Shown here: piece by piece, positions 1 to 11,967 of the stretch
Numbering within the stretch: the stretch's first letter is position 1
Layout of the letters: every line of letters begins with the position of its first letter
NCBI GenBank assembly: GCA_026874595.1
Contig: CM049322.1
Span: 32,942,340 to 33,006,339, forward strand
Direction of reading: 5' to 3'
From: Sipunculus nudus
Taxonomy: Eukaryota > Annelida > Sipuncula > Golfingiida > Sipunculidae
DNA: 64,000 bases
Translations under genes and position numbers: made by a program
Notes under the pieces: generated by a model
What the model saw: only the letters and a program-made list of their open reading frames with translations
The model's database searches: none
Told to the model about the DNA's origin: nothing

Positions 1-1177
1 CCTTAACACTGTCACTGCTGTATGTCAGGTTCACATACACATACATACAAGTGTGTGCTACTACCTGCACTCTGATTGATGTGTGTCGGTTCACAAATAT
101 ACCTGTGTACCCACCAAACGCATTTTCACAGGTGTTTTTCAGGTTCACACAAATCTGCTAACATGTGAATGCACCTCACACATGCACACATCTTTGTGTG
201 TCAGATTCATCCAAACACACACAAACATGCATAAAAGACCACACAAATAAAAATATTTTTTTTTAAACAAGAATATGCTTTCAGGATATTTTTGTTGACA
301 TAAGTATGCATCCTCCCCACCAACCCCCCTGCCAGATCTATAACAACCTGGTCTCAAATTAAATGCTGAGTACACAGACACACTCACTTGTCTTTCTCTG
401 GCATACACTTGTTACTGAATACCAAAATATCTTGATATTGGCTATACCTGATGTTGGATTCAATTTTTTGGTCCCAACCCCCCTCCAGAGTTAATGAGAA
501 AGGGGTAAATTTACTCTTGGGCATATATATATATTTATATATATATATATATATATCACTAAACCTGCATTTCCTGTTTTTCAATATGCAGCGCTACATG
601 ACATCTTTTAGTTGTGTTGCATTTATGTTCTGATACACAGTTGGAAATTATGTGTCCACTGTATGCAACACTGTTACCTCATTTGAACTACCCATAAAAA
701 TGCCATAAAAATTGAAAATACCATTGCTGGGATGCCTGTAGGTCAGAGATTAATTTTAACTTGTTCCTGAAGCTCAGCAACAGGAGGTAAGCCACAACAG
801 GTGAAATGTACGTCACACAAGGTATTTTTGTATGCAGGAACAGGATTTGCAGATGCACATACATACACACACACATATAAAGACATCAGCCCCATGATAA
901 AGTTATATGACTGAAACCTCAGAAAAATGTTGAATTCCCAGACGCACACAAACACACATATCAAGATGTAAAACTAATAGTCAAGTTAGCTGGTCAACAA
1001 CTCATAACAAATGTAAATACAGACACGCACATACATACACAATACCATATAAAGCTGGCCTAGAGTTAAACCTTGGAAGTTAATTATAACTGAGTTAATA
1101 AATGATGATGCATAAGTTTAAACGAGAAACCTTACATAATGGACCATTAATAGGACCAAGAAATAGCACATGCTTAC
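1..1177. other. Non-coding stretch left of the 1.2-kb exon
   Basis: No supportable gene. If the minus-strand exon ending at 1178 is real, this is the start of its downstream intron. The stretch has many short CA/TG-rich tracts (near 30-50, 150-230, 860-960 and 1020-1040) and an alternating TA run. A GT donor-like site at about 383 on the minus strand has no convincing acceptor, so I do not call an exon there. Confidence 0.5.
523..556. repeat. (TA)n microsatellite
   Basis: An alternating A/T tract of about 34 bases, broken once by an extra T pair. It creates spurious Tyr/Ile-rich open frames on both strands. Confidence 0.9.
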
Positions 1178-1469
1178 GATGTGTGAAGCCCCGACGGAAC
1201 CTTTGTAACCCACTAATATTTCCATCACTGTTGGCTCGTTTCGACCAGCGTTTCATGGACAGGCGTTCAAAGGCGTTTGGTTTCCTTCTCATCATCGGAG
1301 AGCCCTGACATTTGACCTCTTGAGACTCCTGGTTCTCCTCCATTTTGTCCGAGTCTGATTTTTTTCGCAACGAGGGAGATTCAGACTTTTTGCGCAAAGA
1401 CGGGGAGCCGAACAACCTCTTGCGCTGAGGTTCGGGCGTCCTTGGCATCATCTGTACATCACTAGCCAT
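1178..1469 (-). CDS. Probable first coding exon, basic Ser/Arg-rich N-terminus (gene continues off left edge)
   Basis: The frame starts at ATG 1469 (MASDVQMMPRTPEPQRKRLF) and stays open for 97 codons plus one base to a donor reading CACATC|GTAAGC at 1178/1177. An in-frame TGA lies seven codons upstream of the ATG, so this reads as 5'UTR plus the translation start. The product is rich in Ser, Lys, Arg and Pro, has no membrane segment and looks disordered. PSLRKKS occurs twice, separated by two residues (about residues 23-29 and 32-38). Motifs such as KRLFGS, RRKPNAFERLS and KRWSKRANS fit basophilic kinase targets. I do not recognise the family. The exon ends in phase 1, as do the exons at 9.4 kb and 34.5 kb, so it could be an alternative first exon of one gene. 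Base composition is clearly richer in G+C than the flanks. Confidence 0.68.
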
Positions 1470-1486
1470 TTTGTTTTCTGTACTTT

Positions 1487-4400
1487 GTCAAGCAATTCAA
1501 TAACGTCTAATATCACAATGTTATATACAGAGTATATGTACAGCAAATATATATGTATATTTTTTAATGTTGCACATTGAATATTTGTATTGTGTGTATA
1601 AATCTTGTTATTCCTCAGATACACACCACTTGCTTTATGTAATCATGATGATGAATATTCAATCACTCACTCACAGTTGTTATAAAAATTGTCATTGGTG
1701 TAAGTACAGGAATCTGAACACCAGAACGGCCATCCTGAAAGTCATCCTTTTCAGACTGCACAGGTTTAATATAGCTCTCAAGCTTCTCATGTCAATCCAG
1801 GTTCACAATCATTATTATCCAGTTCCTTTGCTTTGAGATACTTTTGGGTGCAATAAGTACCAATCCATGGAATGTATTTCTGTAATGTATCTGGTAATTT
1901 TGCTTTGAAATATGAGAGGAGATGCCAGTAAATGAGCGACACCTTAATGTACCAGACTGGGATGCGGTCATTTGGTTTCCTCTTCAACTATAAAGAAAAC
2001 GATGAAATAATATTTTTATCGATCATTATGGGAGATTATAAGTAGTGTGCAAAACTTTTCATATTTAAGACATGCGACTAAATGGACCTAAAAGTCATCC
2101 AGACTCATCCTTATTACTTATCCACTTAAAAATCCTTTCATTTTTGGGATTTTGATTATGGACTAAAAAACACATTAACAGATGCTGCAAAACCTGTCAC
2201 TTTTCAATAAGAATGCAAGTACAAGGTGTTAAGTTTTTCTTCTTCTAGGAAATCAACAGAATTTCTTGGAATTGTTAACACTTGTCCCTATCATCTGCAT
2301 GCAGAACTAGTTGTATGGGTTCCGACAAAATATGGTGCAAGGATAATTTCGGTCAATTCCATGAAAGTTACAACTAGATGGTACTTAGATACAAAGCCCA
2401 TTTTGGCAACTGCTAACAAACTCTTTTTGTTCCTTTCACTTTCAGAATACATTTTAATCATGTGGACAGGATGGCAAACAAAATTTATATCTGGACAATG
2501 GTGTATTTACTTATCTATCATCAGGTATTTCTGCCACATAAACTGGCCTGGGATACAAACTGTGTGCATATGAAAGTGATTTATCATATAAAAGCAAACA
2601 AGTGATATGTCTGAAATAACGCCAACACCCAACATTTTTCAAACAAATTACATAATCATTTTGGCAGTTTATCAATACACAGAATACTAGTTTACTAATT
2701 TATGTTTAATACCACAGACTGTAGATTGCTTATTTACATTACATTAAAATAAATCATATGATATATTTTATGTTCTGTTTTTCAGATATTTTCAATGCAT
2801 AAGGCAAGGGATCAGTAGTTTTTTTTCTTTTTGTGTCACAGTGACCTTATGATTAATAAACACGTTTTGAAATTTTTTTTAGCTCCTCAGCAGTACTTGC
2901 TGTAATGGAGTTCAGCCCATCTTCTTTAGAACTCCATAAAGAAAATGTTTAAATGTTTAGGTAATCACAATCAAATTAGATAGGAATGGTTTTTTAAATG
3001 TTATTTTGTTAGAAATTAATAAATACTACTGTCAGAATATAATGGCTACCTGAAACTAATCAGAAGCGTAAAATTTTGATGAGAAGTGAAATAATTACTA
3101 ATGGCTTCAGTACTAATAAATTCCTAGAAATGCCAAAAAAGTCATAATGCCAAGTTATCAAAACAATAATCTCTGACAATATGTAATCAAAATTGCTATA
3201 CGGTGGATCCCTAAATAGGTGGAACATACAAAAGGTCTGCATTAACTTTGCATAGCCCTGCCTATCAAAGCTATTTATAGAAGACAATATGTTCCTTGAA
3301 GCCATGTTATATTACCCGGTGAACCATTTCCAAGAATTCTGGGCCAGAGCCGGGCTTGCGGGATTACGAGCTACAGTGGCATTTTAATCAGTAATGACTA
3401 ATAACACGCATAACGTACCTGTACCGACGAGAATCTAGTACCATACCTGTACTCATAATACACTGTGCTGCAGTGAAATAGCTCCCATGTACAGTTGCAT
3501 ATTTTTAATGCACTCGGCTGTTATTGCGTTTGCACACATATACACAAACTGTGGGGTACTCCAAGGCTGACTGGAAGGTGACCTTCTAAGTTCACAAACA
3601 AAAACAGCCCACCGTTATTCCTCGTAAAGGTCAATCCTTTTTTCCAGAACATCTGTCAATGCAATCCAGTCATTGAGATCCTTTCCATTTTGTATCCAAG
3701 GTTATTTTGTATCTTAATAATCCTTCCTTGGTATTTATAAGTCTCTCTCTTCCAAAAATGAATATATCACATATCCAGTATTCTTAAGAACACCAATTGA
3801 ATAATATTAAAGGAGATTAAATATGGAACATATACTGCTCATGTAATATTTAACCAATTGACCTGTGATATACTTCATGAATTAACATAAAATATCTCAA
3901 CGGATATCTCGATATAAGAATTGCTTATTTCCCATGAAATCGGTTCAAATATTGAAGTTCCACTGCAATTTAATCCATCCTTAGAGTATGACGGCTTATT
4001 GTTCAATTAGTATTTTATATACCGTAAGTGGCGTTAATAATTTACTGAATAGCAGGTACTGCTATATCTGCCGTAAGATTATTTGTGTAGATATATCTTC
4101 CTCAGGTATGCCATATAACACCTTTGATGGCTGTTATATCATCTTTCCAATATTACCATTCAGTAAATATCTCAATATCAGTTATGATGACAGGATACAC
4201 CTCTCTGCATATACCAGTTACAGTATGACCATCACTGACACAGATTTCAGCCTGTGTATTCTCAATATAAATAACTGAGCTCTGAATGGCTGCTCACACC
4301 ACCGCTCAGCTGATGTTGTTACATCCTTTACATCATACAATTACCTTCTTTTTATATATTTTCTGTTTGTACTTTCCCTTTCTCTGGCAATATCTGCTGA

Positions 4401-4593
4401 TTTATTATTCAGTTATCAGAGATAACAGGATTTTATAAATTTATGTTGTATGTCACTGAGATCGTCACTGTCTGAAGGTAACTACCCTCAGCTTATAATA
4501 TATGATATAATTTTGATTTGCTTTATCCTTATAACAAGTATTGGTATTGCATAAGAGCTGATTTTTCATTAATATGACGTAAAGATATCAAGT
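1487..4593. other. Long non-coding, AT-rich stretch (intron-like)
   Basis: Mostly unique AT-rich DNA with T runs (2820-2880). A 115-codon plus-strand frame at 2226-2573 has no splice context or recognisable motif, and I treat it as chance. On the minus strand, bases 3420-3470 hold a TTTCACTGCAG acceptor and a CAG|GTACGT donor about 49 bases apart around an open frame. This is too short to call without other evidence. A GC-richer patch at 3335-3385 is unexplained. Confidence 0.45.
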
Positions 4594-4881
4594 GGATGAA
4601 TACCATTTACTGCAGAACTGATGTGTCCAGTTGATAAATACCATTCACTGCAGAACTTGTGTCCAGTTAATGAATACCATTCACTGCAGAACTTGTGTCC
4701 AGCTGATGAATACCATTCACTGCAGAACTTATGTGTCCAGTTGATAAATACCATTCACTGCAGAACTTATGTGTCCAGTTGATCAATACCATTCACTGCA
4801 GAACTTATGTGTCCAGTTGATAAATACCATTTACTGCAGAACTGATGTGTCCTTTAGATAAATACCATTCACTGCAGAACT
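4594..4881. repeat. Tandem array, about 37-bp unit, eight copies
   Basis: The core GAATACCATTCACTGCAGAA recurs eight times at 36-38 base spacing, joined by variants of CTTATGTGTCCAGTTGAT. Copies differ by one to four bases and by two-base length changes. The open minus-strand frame through it (repeated HKFCSEWY) is a by-product of the array. Confidence 0.93.
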
Positions 4882-5899
4882 CTACTTAAATTCTCAAGAA
4901 AAAGAAAATGCGCAATTATTATCAGCAGATTTCAAGTTCTTCTCATTATTGCCACTTCAAAAAGTTTAATCCATGTAGTAAATTTAAGGTAATAATCAGG
5001 TTCGATCATGATTTTTTTTTTCACTATACGATCACTTTATCCTTACTTTCCTAAATCCTTTAACAACAATCAGACTTGAATGTGATGAATATTCCCAGCT
5101 GGCACATCACTCTGGCCTCACTGAGTAAGCATAATCCACTTCGGCTATAAAAATATAAATCCAATATTCCTGTGATGTGGTTTTTCTCCAGCTGGCATAA
5201 TGAGTCAGTTATACTACTTTATGTAGCTATAATAAAGTTAATATTTCCCTAAGTCCTCTGTACTCTCATCAAATATCCATACTGACGGTGGATTGTAGCT
5301 GTGTATTATATTCCCAGCATGACTTGTATTTGATATCCACAGCACACAGACATATGGGATACCCCCTAAGAGGGACGCGGTATGTAAACAAAGTCAATCC
5401 ATGTTGCTGCTGTCAATCATACCAAGTCTATTCTCCAATCATATACCAGATTAATGCATTCCCTCTGATCCTGGCCCAGCTTTACAATATGAAGGGAGAT
5501 TAAAATAATGCTGGCTACTGATTTTCACGTCCACCAGTAAGGGAACAGCGATACCGGTAATACCTGTGTGTGCTGTGTGATGTCAGTGTTGTATCATGCT
5601 AGCAGTGCACCAGAAACCTACTCCAGTGCTGGCACATACACAGCCCCAGCATCTCCACTGTAGCAGCCTCATCAGCAGCAGAAAAAAAAACAGCATGCAC
5701 ACACCTGTACAGCTGGTACAGAGGCTGATGTGTTGCTGCACATGCTGCAGAGCCGTTGCTGAGACAATACATACAGCACTGACAGGCATACATCATAGGC
5801 TACAGCAAGGTGAAAGAACAGGATGACGTAAAACAGCACTGCTCCAGCCACGCTGACCCATAAACAAAATGTGCAGATACCTGTCTATATAAGAGCAGC
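4882..5899. other. Non-coding stretch with a GC-richer block
   Basis: Bases 5590-5830 are richer in CAG/CTG and CACA words than the surroundings. They give overlapping open frames on both strands with no splice structure. I see no gene. The block could be regulatory or low-complexity sequence. Confidence 0.4.
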
Positions 5900-5900
5900 T

Positions 5901-6140
5901 TCAATACCAGCCCACCTGCCCTAACATCACCTGGACTGACCATACAATGGCCAGTATTGTAAACAATGGAATAATGTATCTTTAATATGAATCTCCCTCC
6001 CTCCCCCCCCCCAAAAAAAAATCTTAAAAAACACACCTCTCATACAGCCTCAATATTAGCCCAACTGTCACAACATTACCAAGACTCACCATACAGTGGA
6101 CAGTATTCTAAATATCAAGATAATACATCTTTTACAAGGC
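5901..6140. repeat. Two-copy degenerate tandem repeat, about 149-bp unit
   Basis: Bases 5901-5985 (TCAATACCAGCCCACCTG, then TGACCATACAATGGCCAGTA) are repeated at 6050-6137 with about 75-80 percent identity by eye. A weaker third echo is at about 6320-6365. Each copy is followed by a C run or purine-poor tract (6002-6012, 6140-6172), which makes proline- and glycine-rich spurious frames. Confidence 0.75.
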
Positions 6141-6370
6141 CCCCCCCTCCACCCCCCCACCCCCTCTTCAAATTCCAACTGGACCTGTTAAATGAGACTT
6201 TACCTACCCCCAAGGACACAAGAGCAAACAAAGTTGTTAATGTTGTTAATGATCTATATCCTACCTCCCATTCCCCCCCAGGACAGATCCCATAACACAA
6301 TCCCTGATTATAATCCTGCAGGCTCTTTCACAATATATCCCCCTGGACAGTATAAATAGGACATATGGGC

Positions 6371-8686
6371 AATGACCCAAACATCAGGGTAACATACCCC
6401 TCTCACACTCTCAGAAATGTGTCAAAACTAAAATCCCTCTTTATAGTCCCACAAGTAAACATATTCCAGATATATCCCACATGACATTATACTAATTAAA
6501 TATCCATTAAAGGGTTATCCTTGAGGACAATATGCTTCTAGATATTTAAACTTCCAGCAAGATAAATCCACGCCTTAATTTATAATTCTCATCATTAGCA
6601 CTGTGTACCAACAGGCACTTTGAGAGATAAATCGATTCATGATACAGCCAATACGCAAATTGGTTTGCGAACAATGTACCTTGCTTAACACATGGCAGTT
6701 ATGAAACAACTAGATAATTTCACTGCATGTTGATTAATGTGTATACATAATTTTTGTTTTAAATTTGGTTCAGTACAAGTACCAATGTATCATATGCAAT
6801 AAACCATGTACTGGTACTTCGGACCGTTGGCACAGCACAGCAAATTACTGGATATTAAATATTAGATAAAATTCAATCTAATCAAATATTGTTTTCTTCA
6901 TTCTCTGCCATTTCTTTAGATCTTAAATAAGGTTTCTAATAAGATTAAGATTTGCTAAGTGGCCCAGTTTCAGTTGGCCAATATATGTGCTTGAATGTCT
7001 TGTACAGATCACAGACCCTGAAGCCCTTAAGATGTTTGTAATAGTCCAGCTTCTAATATCCGGTACCAATGACCCCCCCCCCCCCCCCCCCTTCCTCTGT
7101 AGACTCTGCCACCCCTCCCCCCCAACACACACACTACACATAAAATTTTTGAAATAACATTATGATTTTATTAAATCAGCATCAGCCATTCAAATGTGGA
7201 ATGTGTTTGATAGATTTTTCTTGTCATTTATTGATGAAGTTAATTATATTTCATTCAAATACTGATTTTCCTTTTTTTCTATTTAGTATTTATTTAATAT
7301 AAGTTTTCATTTATGATATATTTTGTAGTTCAGCTCCTCACAATGTGTCTAATACATCTTAATCAATTTCATCATCAGATCCACCTGTTTTAATGTTACA
7401 ACACACACATGCACGTACCATTTAGTGGAAATGCCCGAGCATTCATCGTCTGGCCTACCAAAGGGTCAACAAGTGCATTCTGGGAAAAACTAACCACAAA
7501 TGACATAACAAACAGAAACCAGCTGATAAAAGCAGAGGTTGCCCGACATTAACATAGTTTTACCACTGTGTCCGTCACGTTCCTCAGTGCTACCTATTTA
7601 ACTGTCACCAGGAGTGTCACCCACCCCCATAATACCTGTCTTCCATCATGACCGACAGGTGAGACTGTGACACTTACACGTGTACAAGTGCTGCTACCTG
7701 GTGACAAAGTTTGATAAACAATATATGTTCAGTGTTCAGTTTATTATAAGGTCTTCTGGGTGCAGAGTTTAAATAAATACCAAAAGGCCTTTTTTATACA
7801 CTAGCAAAGAAGATATTATGTTTAACCATTAGTTGGTTTGTTGGTTTATCTCTTTGCAATGTTATGCTAAAAGCTTTGAATGGTTTTTGATGACATTTTG
7901 TATAGGGTAAGGGTAATACCCAAGGAACCATACATTGAATGTTGGAGGTAATCTCAATCACCATAAAATATTTGAATTCAAAAGCTTATGTATCATTGTG
8001 ACACAGGACAATTCCTTTGTCCTCAGGCAGAGGCTGCCCCATTCATAGGAATTAGAGACAGTATTTGCTCATTAACTGTGTTACTGAAGACACCGCGTAC
8101 TTCTAATGAAGGTCTGACTGGAGGAAGGTTTAATTGTAAGCTCTGACTATACAATAGAGCGTAGGTCTATTTTTGAAAATACTCTGAAATAATAGTGAAT
8201 ATATATCACTCTATTTTCTATTATTACTGTTATCACTAGTAAATTCAGTACCTGAATGCATTATCTGTATGAATGATATCTATCCATTACCTGTGTGCAC
8301 ATGGACAGATGCTGGACAGATGAGCTGCACTGCTTAACTGTCATATGTCCATTTCATTATACACCACAGAGTAAAATATCAGAGCATACAAGGGTTACTA
8401 TATAAATGTAAGCAGTTCTGGTCAAATCCTGAAACCCAAATTTTTAGCAGGCACAAAATTATTTTACGTAATATCAACAACCGATTATTGGATATGTACT
8501 CAAATATTTTAATAAAAGTTTTCTTTTACTGATGAAAAAGTGTAAAATACAATGATTTTGCATATCATACCTGATTTGTGTGTAACATTTGCAAAAGTGT
8601 GGGTTTGTGTGTGGAACAAACACACATTTGTTTTGTCTATAAACAAGAGAAATCAACAGCTCAGCAGTTCTTTTTTCCCTCAACAG
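6371..8686. other. Non-coding stretch
   Basis: AT-rich, with a long C homopolymer at 7073-7091. Bases 7560-7680 are GC-richer and contain ATCATGACCGACAG|GTGAGA on the plus strand (ATG at 7647), a start-plus-donor arrangement too short to score. Nothing else is recognisable. Confidence 0.4.
7073..7091. repeat. C homopolymer
   Basis: About 19 consecutive C. Length may be unreliable in the assembly. It produces a glycine-rich minus-strand frame that I do not regard as a gene. Confidence 0.9.
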
Positions 8687-8758
8687 GTGGCAGCACTTGA
8701 TGGGATTAAAATGTACTCAGTGACCTCATGCACTGAGGAATATCTGTTCATGAACTGA
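8687..8758 (+). CDS. Possible terminal coding exon
   Basis: A strong acceptor (TTCTTTTTTCCCTCAACAG) ends at 8686. It is followed by an open frame of 23 codons, GTG GCA GCA ... AAC TGA, reading VAALDGIKMYSVTSCTEEYL then FMN and stop. No partner exon or AATAAA signal is visible, so the case rests on the acceptor and the short frame. The acceptor edge overlaps a CTCF-like word (CAACAGGTGGCAGCAC), a competing explanation for the conservation-like look. I do not recognise the peptide. Confidence 0.2.
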   Translation: MAALDGIKMYSVTSCTEEYLFMN

Positions 8759-9438
8759 ATGTTGTGCTAAAAAAGGCCACAAAGAGAAATCTACGTATAC
8801 AGACATAAAATGACAGCATAACCTTTACGCACAGATGCATATGCATGTAAAACCATAAACACATACATAAACAAGTGCAGCATGACACAAGTTACACAAA
8901 TACACACGCAGTGATATATATTAATGCACTCATACCAATACGCCCACACACTTCTTCCTAGTTATCTCGCTCACTCAGACGGATCACAAAATAATACATA
9001 CACCTCGCAGGGCACCAAGTACACACTGTCATTAACAGGACAGTGACGGCTGCATTGGATTTATGCTTCCATGTGTACTTCAATTGCGAAACTGCGTCAT
9101 CAATTATTCAGCGAACTGTGATACAAACCCTATTTACCAGAGATTTAAAGATGAAAATTCCTTTGCAGTTCTTTAAAAATACCATGGATGATTACATGCT
9201 TAAAGCTTAAAAAGTTAGAAAGTACTAGTTTAGTACTGGTAAAAAGACCACAATAAAATTTACCATATAAATCTGATGGTGTTTATAATTGTAACTGATT
9301 TTACAAATAATATAATAATAATAATTTTAATAATTTCATGTAGGTATAGCTATCACTACTCCTTGGTTTTGGTGTGATTCTGACATAAAATCAACACTGG
9401 AATATGTAAAAGATATAAGCTAAACAAGGTATACTCAC

Positions 9439-9541
9439 CTAATTTTGAGATTGATGCTGGCAGCGAGTACCTCCGGGCATCTCTGTTATCCCGGTTAGAG
9501 ACTTTCCGACTAGAGTTTCTTCGGAATGCCATTCTATTCAT
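9439..9541 (-). CDS. Probable alternative first (or internal) coding exon, Arg/Ser-rich
   Basis: From ATG 9541 the frame reads MNRMAFRRNSSRKVSNRDNR, then DARRYSLPASISKL, and ends at a near-perfect donor, AAATTAG|GTGAGT, at 9439/9438 in phase 1. The RRNSSRK and RRYSLP motifs suit basophilic kinases or 14-3-3 binding. This is an inference. The frame is open 14 bases further up to a T-rich acceptor-like site (TTATTATTAG, exon from 9555). Read as an internal exon it would start in phase 1, and direct joining to the 34.5-kb PDZ exon would create TAG. That favours use as a first exon. Its G+C content exceeds that of the flanks. The family is not recognised. Confidence 0.58.
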
Positions 9542-10109
9542 GCTGATATAATCCTCTAATAATAACGATAAACTCCTCACGAAAATACCTCACACATAAA
9601 TGGAATGTAGGATATAAAACAGTCCAGTATATATAATCACATTTTTGTTCCAATGCTTGTGGGTGATAAATGGCAGATCTGTCATTCTTCTCATTTATCC
9701 ACTGTAGTCTCACTTACCCACTCTTTGCGTGTGACTGAATAATAAGGATTTATATTTTGGTCAAATCCCTCACATGCAGGGTAAATTAGTTTAATTTATC
9801 CCATGATCTTTTATTTTTCATCACCAGTTTGAGCGAGCTGTACATTTATTCCAATGTCAGCTGTCGATTTGCTTTATATCCGAAGAACCTATGTTATAAT
9901 CCTCAAGACGTAACCAAAAGGCGAACTTAATATCAATAAGATGTCTGAGCTCTTTACAGGTACAAAGCCTCTTTTAACATCTATACTGTTAATGGCATTG
10001 TCCTTTTTCCATTTGCCGAGCATGTTCTTTCCATTATTCGAGCCTGTTAACAGTTTATCACAAAAGACGAGACTTGATGCAGCGATAATGATCCCAGCCT
10101 CACAGTAAC

Positions 10110-10132
10110 ATGGCTACAGACATCTTTGATAG
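10110..10132 (+). CDS. Possible tiny first coding exon, divergent from the 9.5-kb exon
   Basis: TAACATGGCTACAGAC starts a frame reading MATDIFDR that meets a consensus donor, GATAG|GTGAGTG, after 23 bases. The ATG context (A at -3, G at +4) is good. It sits about 570 bases from the minus-strand exon at 9.5 kb in divergent orientation, which would fit a bidirectional promoter. A start plus seven codons plus a donor occurs by chance, and another such set (MSELFT, donor at about 9960) lies 150 bases away. Low confidence. Confidence 0.15.
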
Positions 10133-10139
10133 GTGAGTG

Positions 10140-11966
10140 TATCCATTACAAAGCATTCCTGAAAAACACCAAACACACAATAGGATACTCCAGATCCCCT
10201 CAATATCCTCGATTTTTTCATATGCAGATCCAATTAGCCAGCTGTCAATCATTTGCTGCTGTTCTATAAATAACCTGCTGCTGACTGGTTCATTAGCGAA
10301 CTGCAGATTTTTACCTATGAGGGATAATTTTCAATTTTAAAACAACCCCTTTTTATCAGTTGGTTTAATGTTTTTATAGAAAGGGTAACAGAATATTAAT
10401 AAGGAGTGTAATTGAGATCCAAATTAAGGCGGTAGAAGTCACTACCTTTTTGAGCATTCAACCAAATACTTGCATCAATGCAAAATAATTATTTTCAGCT
10501 AGGTAAGAGGTAATAAGAGTAAAAGACCTTATCTAAGATAACATGATGTGATAATGTGGAGACATGTAATTAAGTGAAATATTTGTAAGGTACTAATTAG
10601 TTTATATGATTCCATCATACTTATAAACTACTTTTAAAAAAAGATTATGGATACTAATGAATTATGGCAGAAGTCTCTGGGTCAAATAAATTACACTAAG
10701 CTGAGTTTGGTAAAAGTTTAAGAATAATTAAGTACTAAGACCTATATTTGTAGTTCTAATTAATGAGCTAACTGCGCTCCGTGAGGACAGTAAACTATCC
10801 TAAGATACAGTCAACCTAAAGTAGTTGTTGATTCTGGTAAATCTGAATAAATATGAAAACCCTCAATGTCTAAATAACCATTTGTATCATTTTCATATGA
10901 AGAATATTCAGACAGAACATACTAGTACAAACAGTGTATACGTATCAGAAAAAGATATCTGATGACGTAATTAGTAATACACACATACACATACACACAC
11001 AGTGCCCTCAATGGTACCGTGTATATCATGTCCAATATTATCATTCCTGTGTAATACATCACAGGAGGATGATAACACAAAGAACAACTCATGAATATTC
11101 ATGAACACCAATAACAAGCCACTCCTCATAATCCTGTGATCCTACCTTTACCTGGTAGGGACATTAATCTTTAAATCCGAGTGGTAATCCAGGGTTATAT
11201 GACAAGAGTAATCCAGACTGTCTGGGTATCCCCTGATCCAGATCAGGATGCTGTCAGTCCAGACTTGACGGTGTCTGAGTCATGTGTTGGGCATATTGAC
11301 GGAGCCTGCCACAACACAGCGAGATCTCCGCCCGGCGTTCCACATGAATATCTGTCCCCCGCAAACCACAAACCAGTCAGGCCCAGGAGATATCATTAAC
11401 AGTAACTCATTCATTCCCGAAACCTCCCAGTATGAACTGATGATGATTACGGTGATGATACAGACCTACGACATTGGCTACGATGGAACTACATTCACAT
11501 GAGATCCACTGATGTATTGTGATATAGACTCCAGGACCATCACTTCACCATACGTTGACCTCTACTGCCAGACAGCATGACCAGTGCCCTATATTTATAT
11601 ATAAAAATCACATACCTCCAGACCACACATATATAAACACTGGTACTGTACACAGTGATCAAACCAACTGTGACAATTGCCTGGAATAATACACGTGTAC
11701 ACAGTTGACTAGCTGGCTTATTACTCATTAATATCAATAGATATATTTAAAAGACAATCCCTATATTAATCAAAGAATAAATATGTCTAAATCAGGTTCT
11801 AATTCATACTTCACTATAGTTCTCTTAAGAATATGGTCTAGGCACCTGTATAGCTGGATATATATCAGTTACATTTTTAATCAAGACTTATCGAGCCTTT
11901 AATAACACATCTCTGTACCATCAAATATATGGAAAACTACATATTTCTAGGCACTACAGGTTCCAT
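10140..11966. other. Non-coding stretch with a GC-richer block
   Basis: Bases 10140-11160 are AT-rich without structure. Bases 11180-11480 are GC-richer, with two overlapping plus-strand open frames of about 72 codons but no good splice sites. This could be a conserved element or an unrecognised exon. Nothing can be assigned. Confidence 0.4.
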
Positions 11967-11967
11967 A

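Noticed and set aside
2226-2573. 115-codon plus-strand open frame
   Set aside because: No acceptor, donor, motif or composition change. The length is plausible by chance in 64 kb.
6115-6300. Glycine-rich minus-strand and proline-rich plus-strand frames
   Set aside because: Produced by C runs at 6002-6012 and 6140-6172 inside a degenerate repeat.
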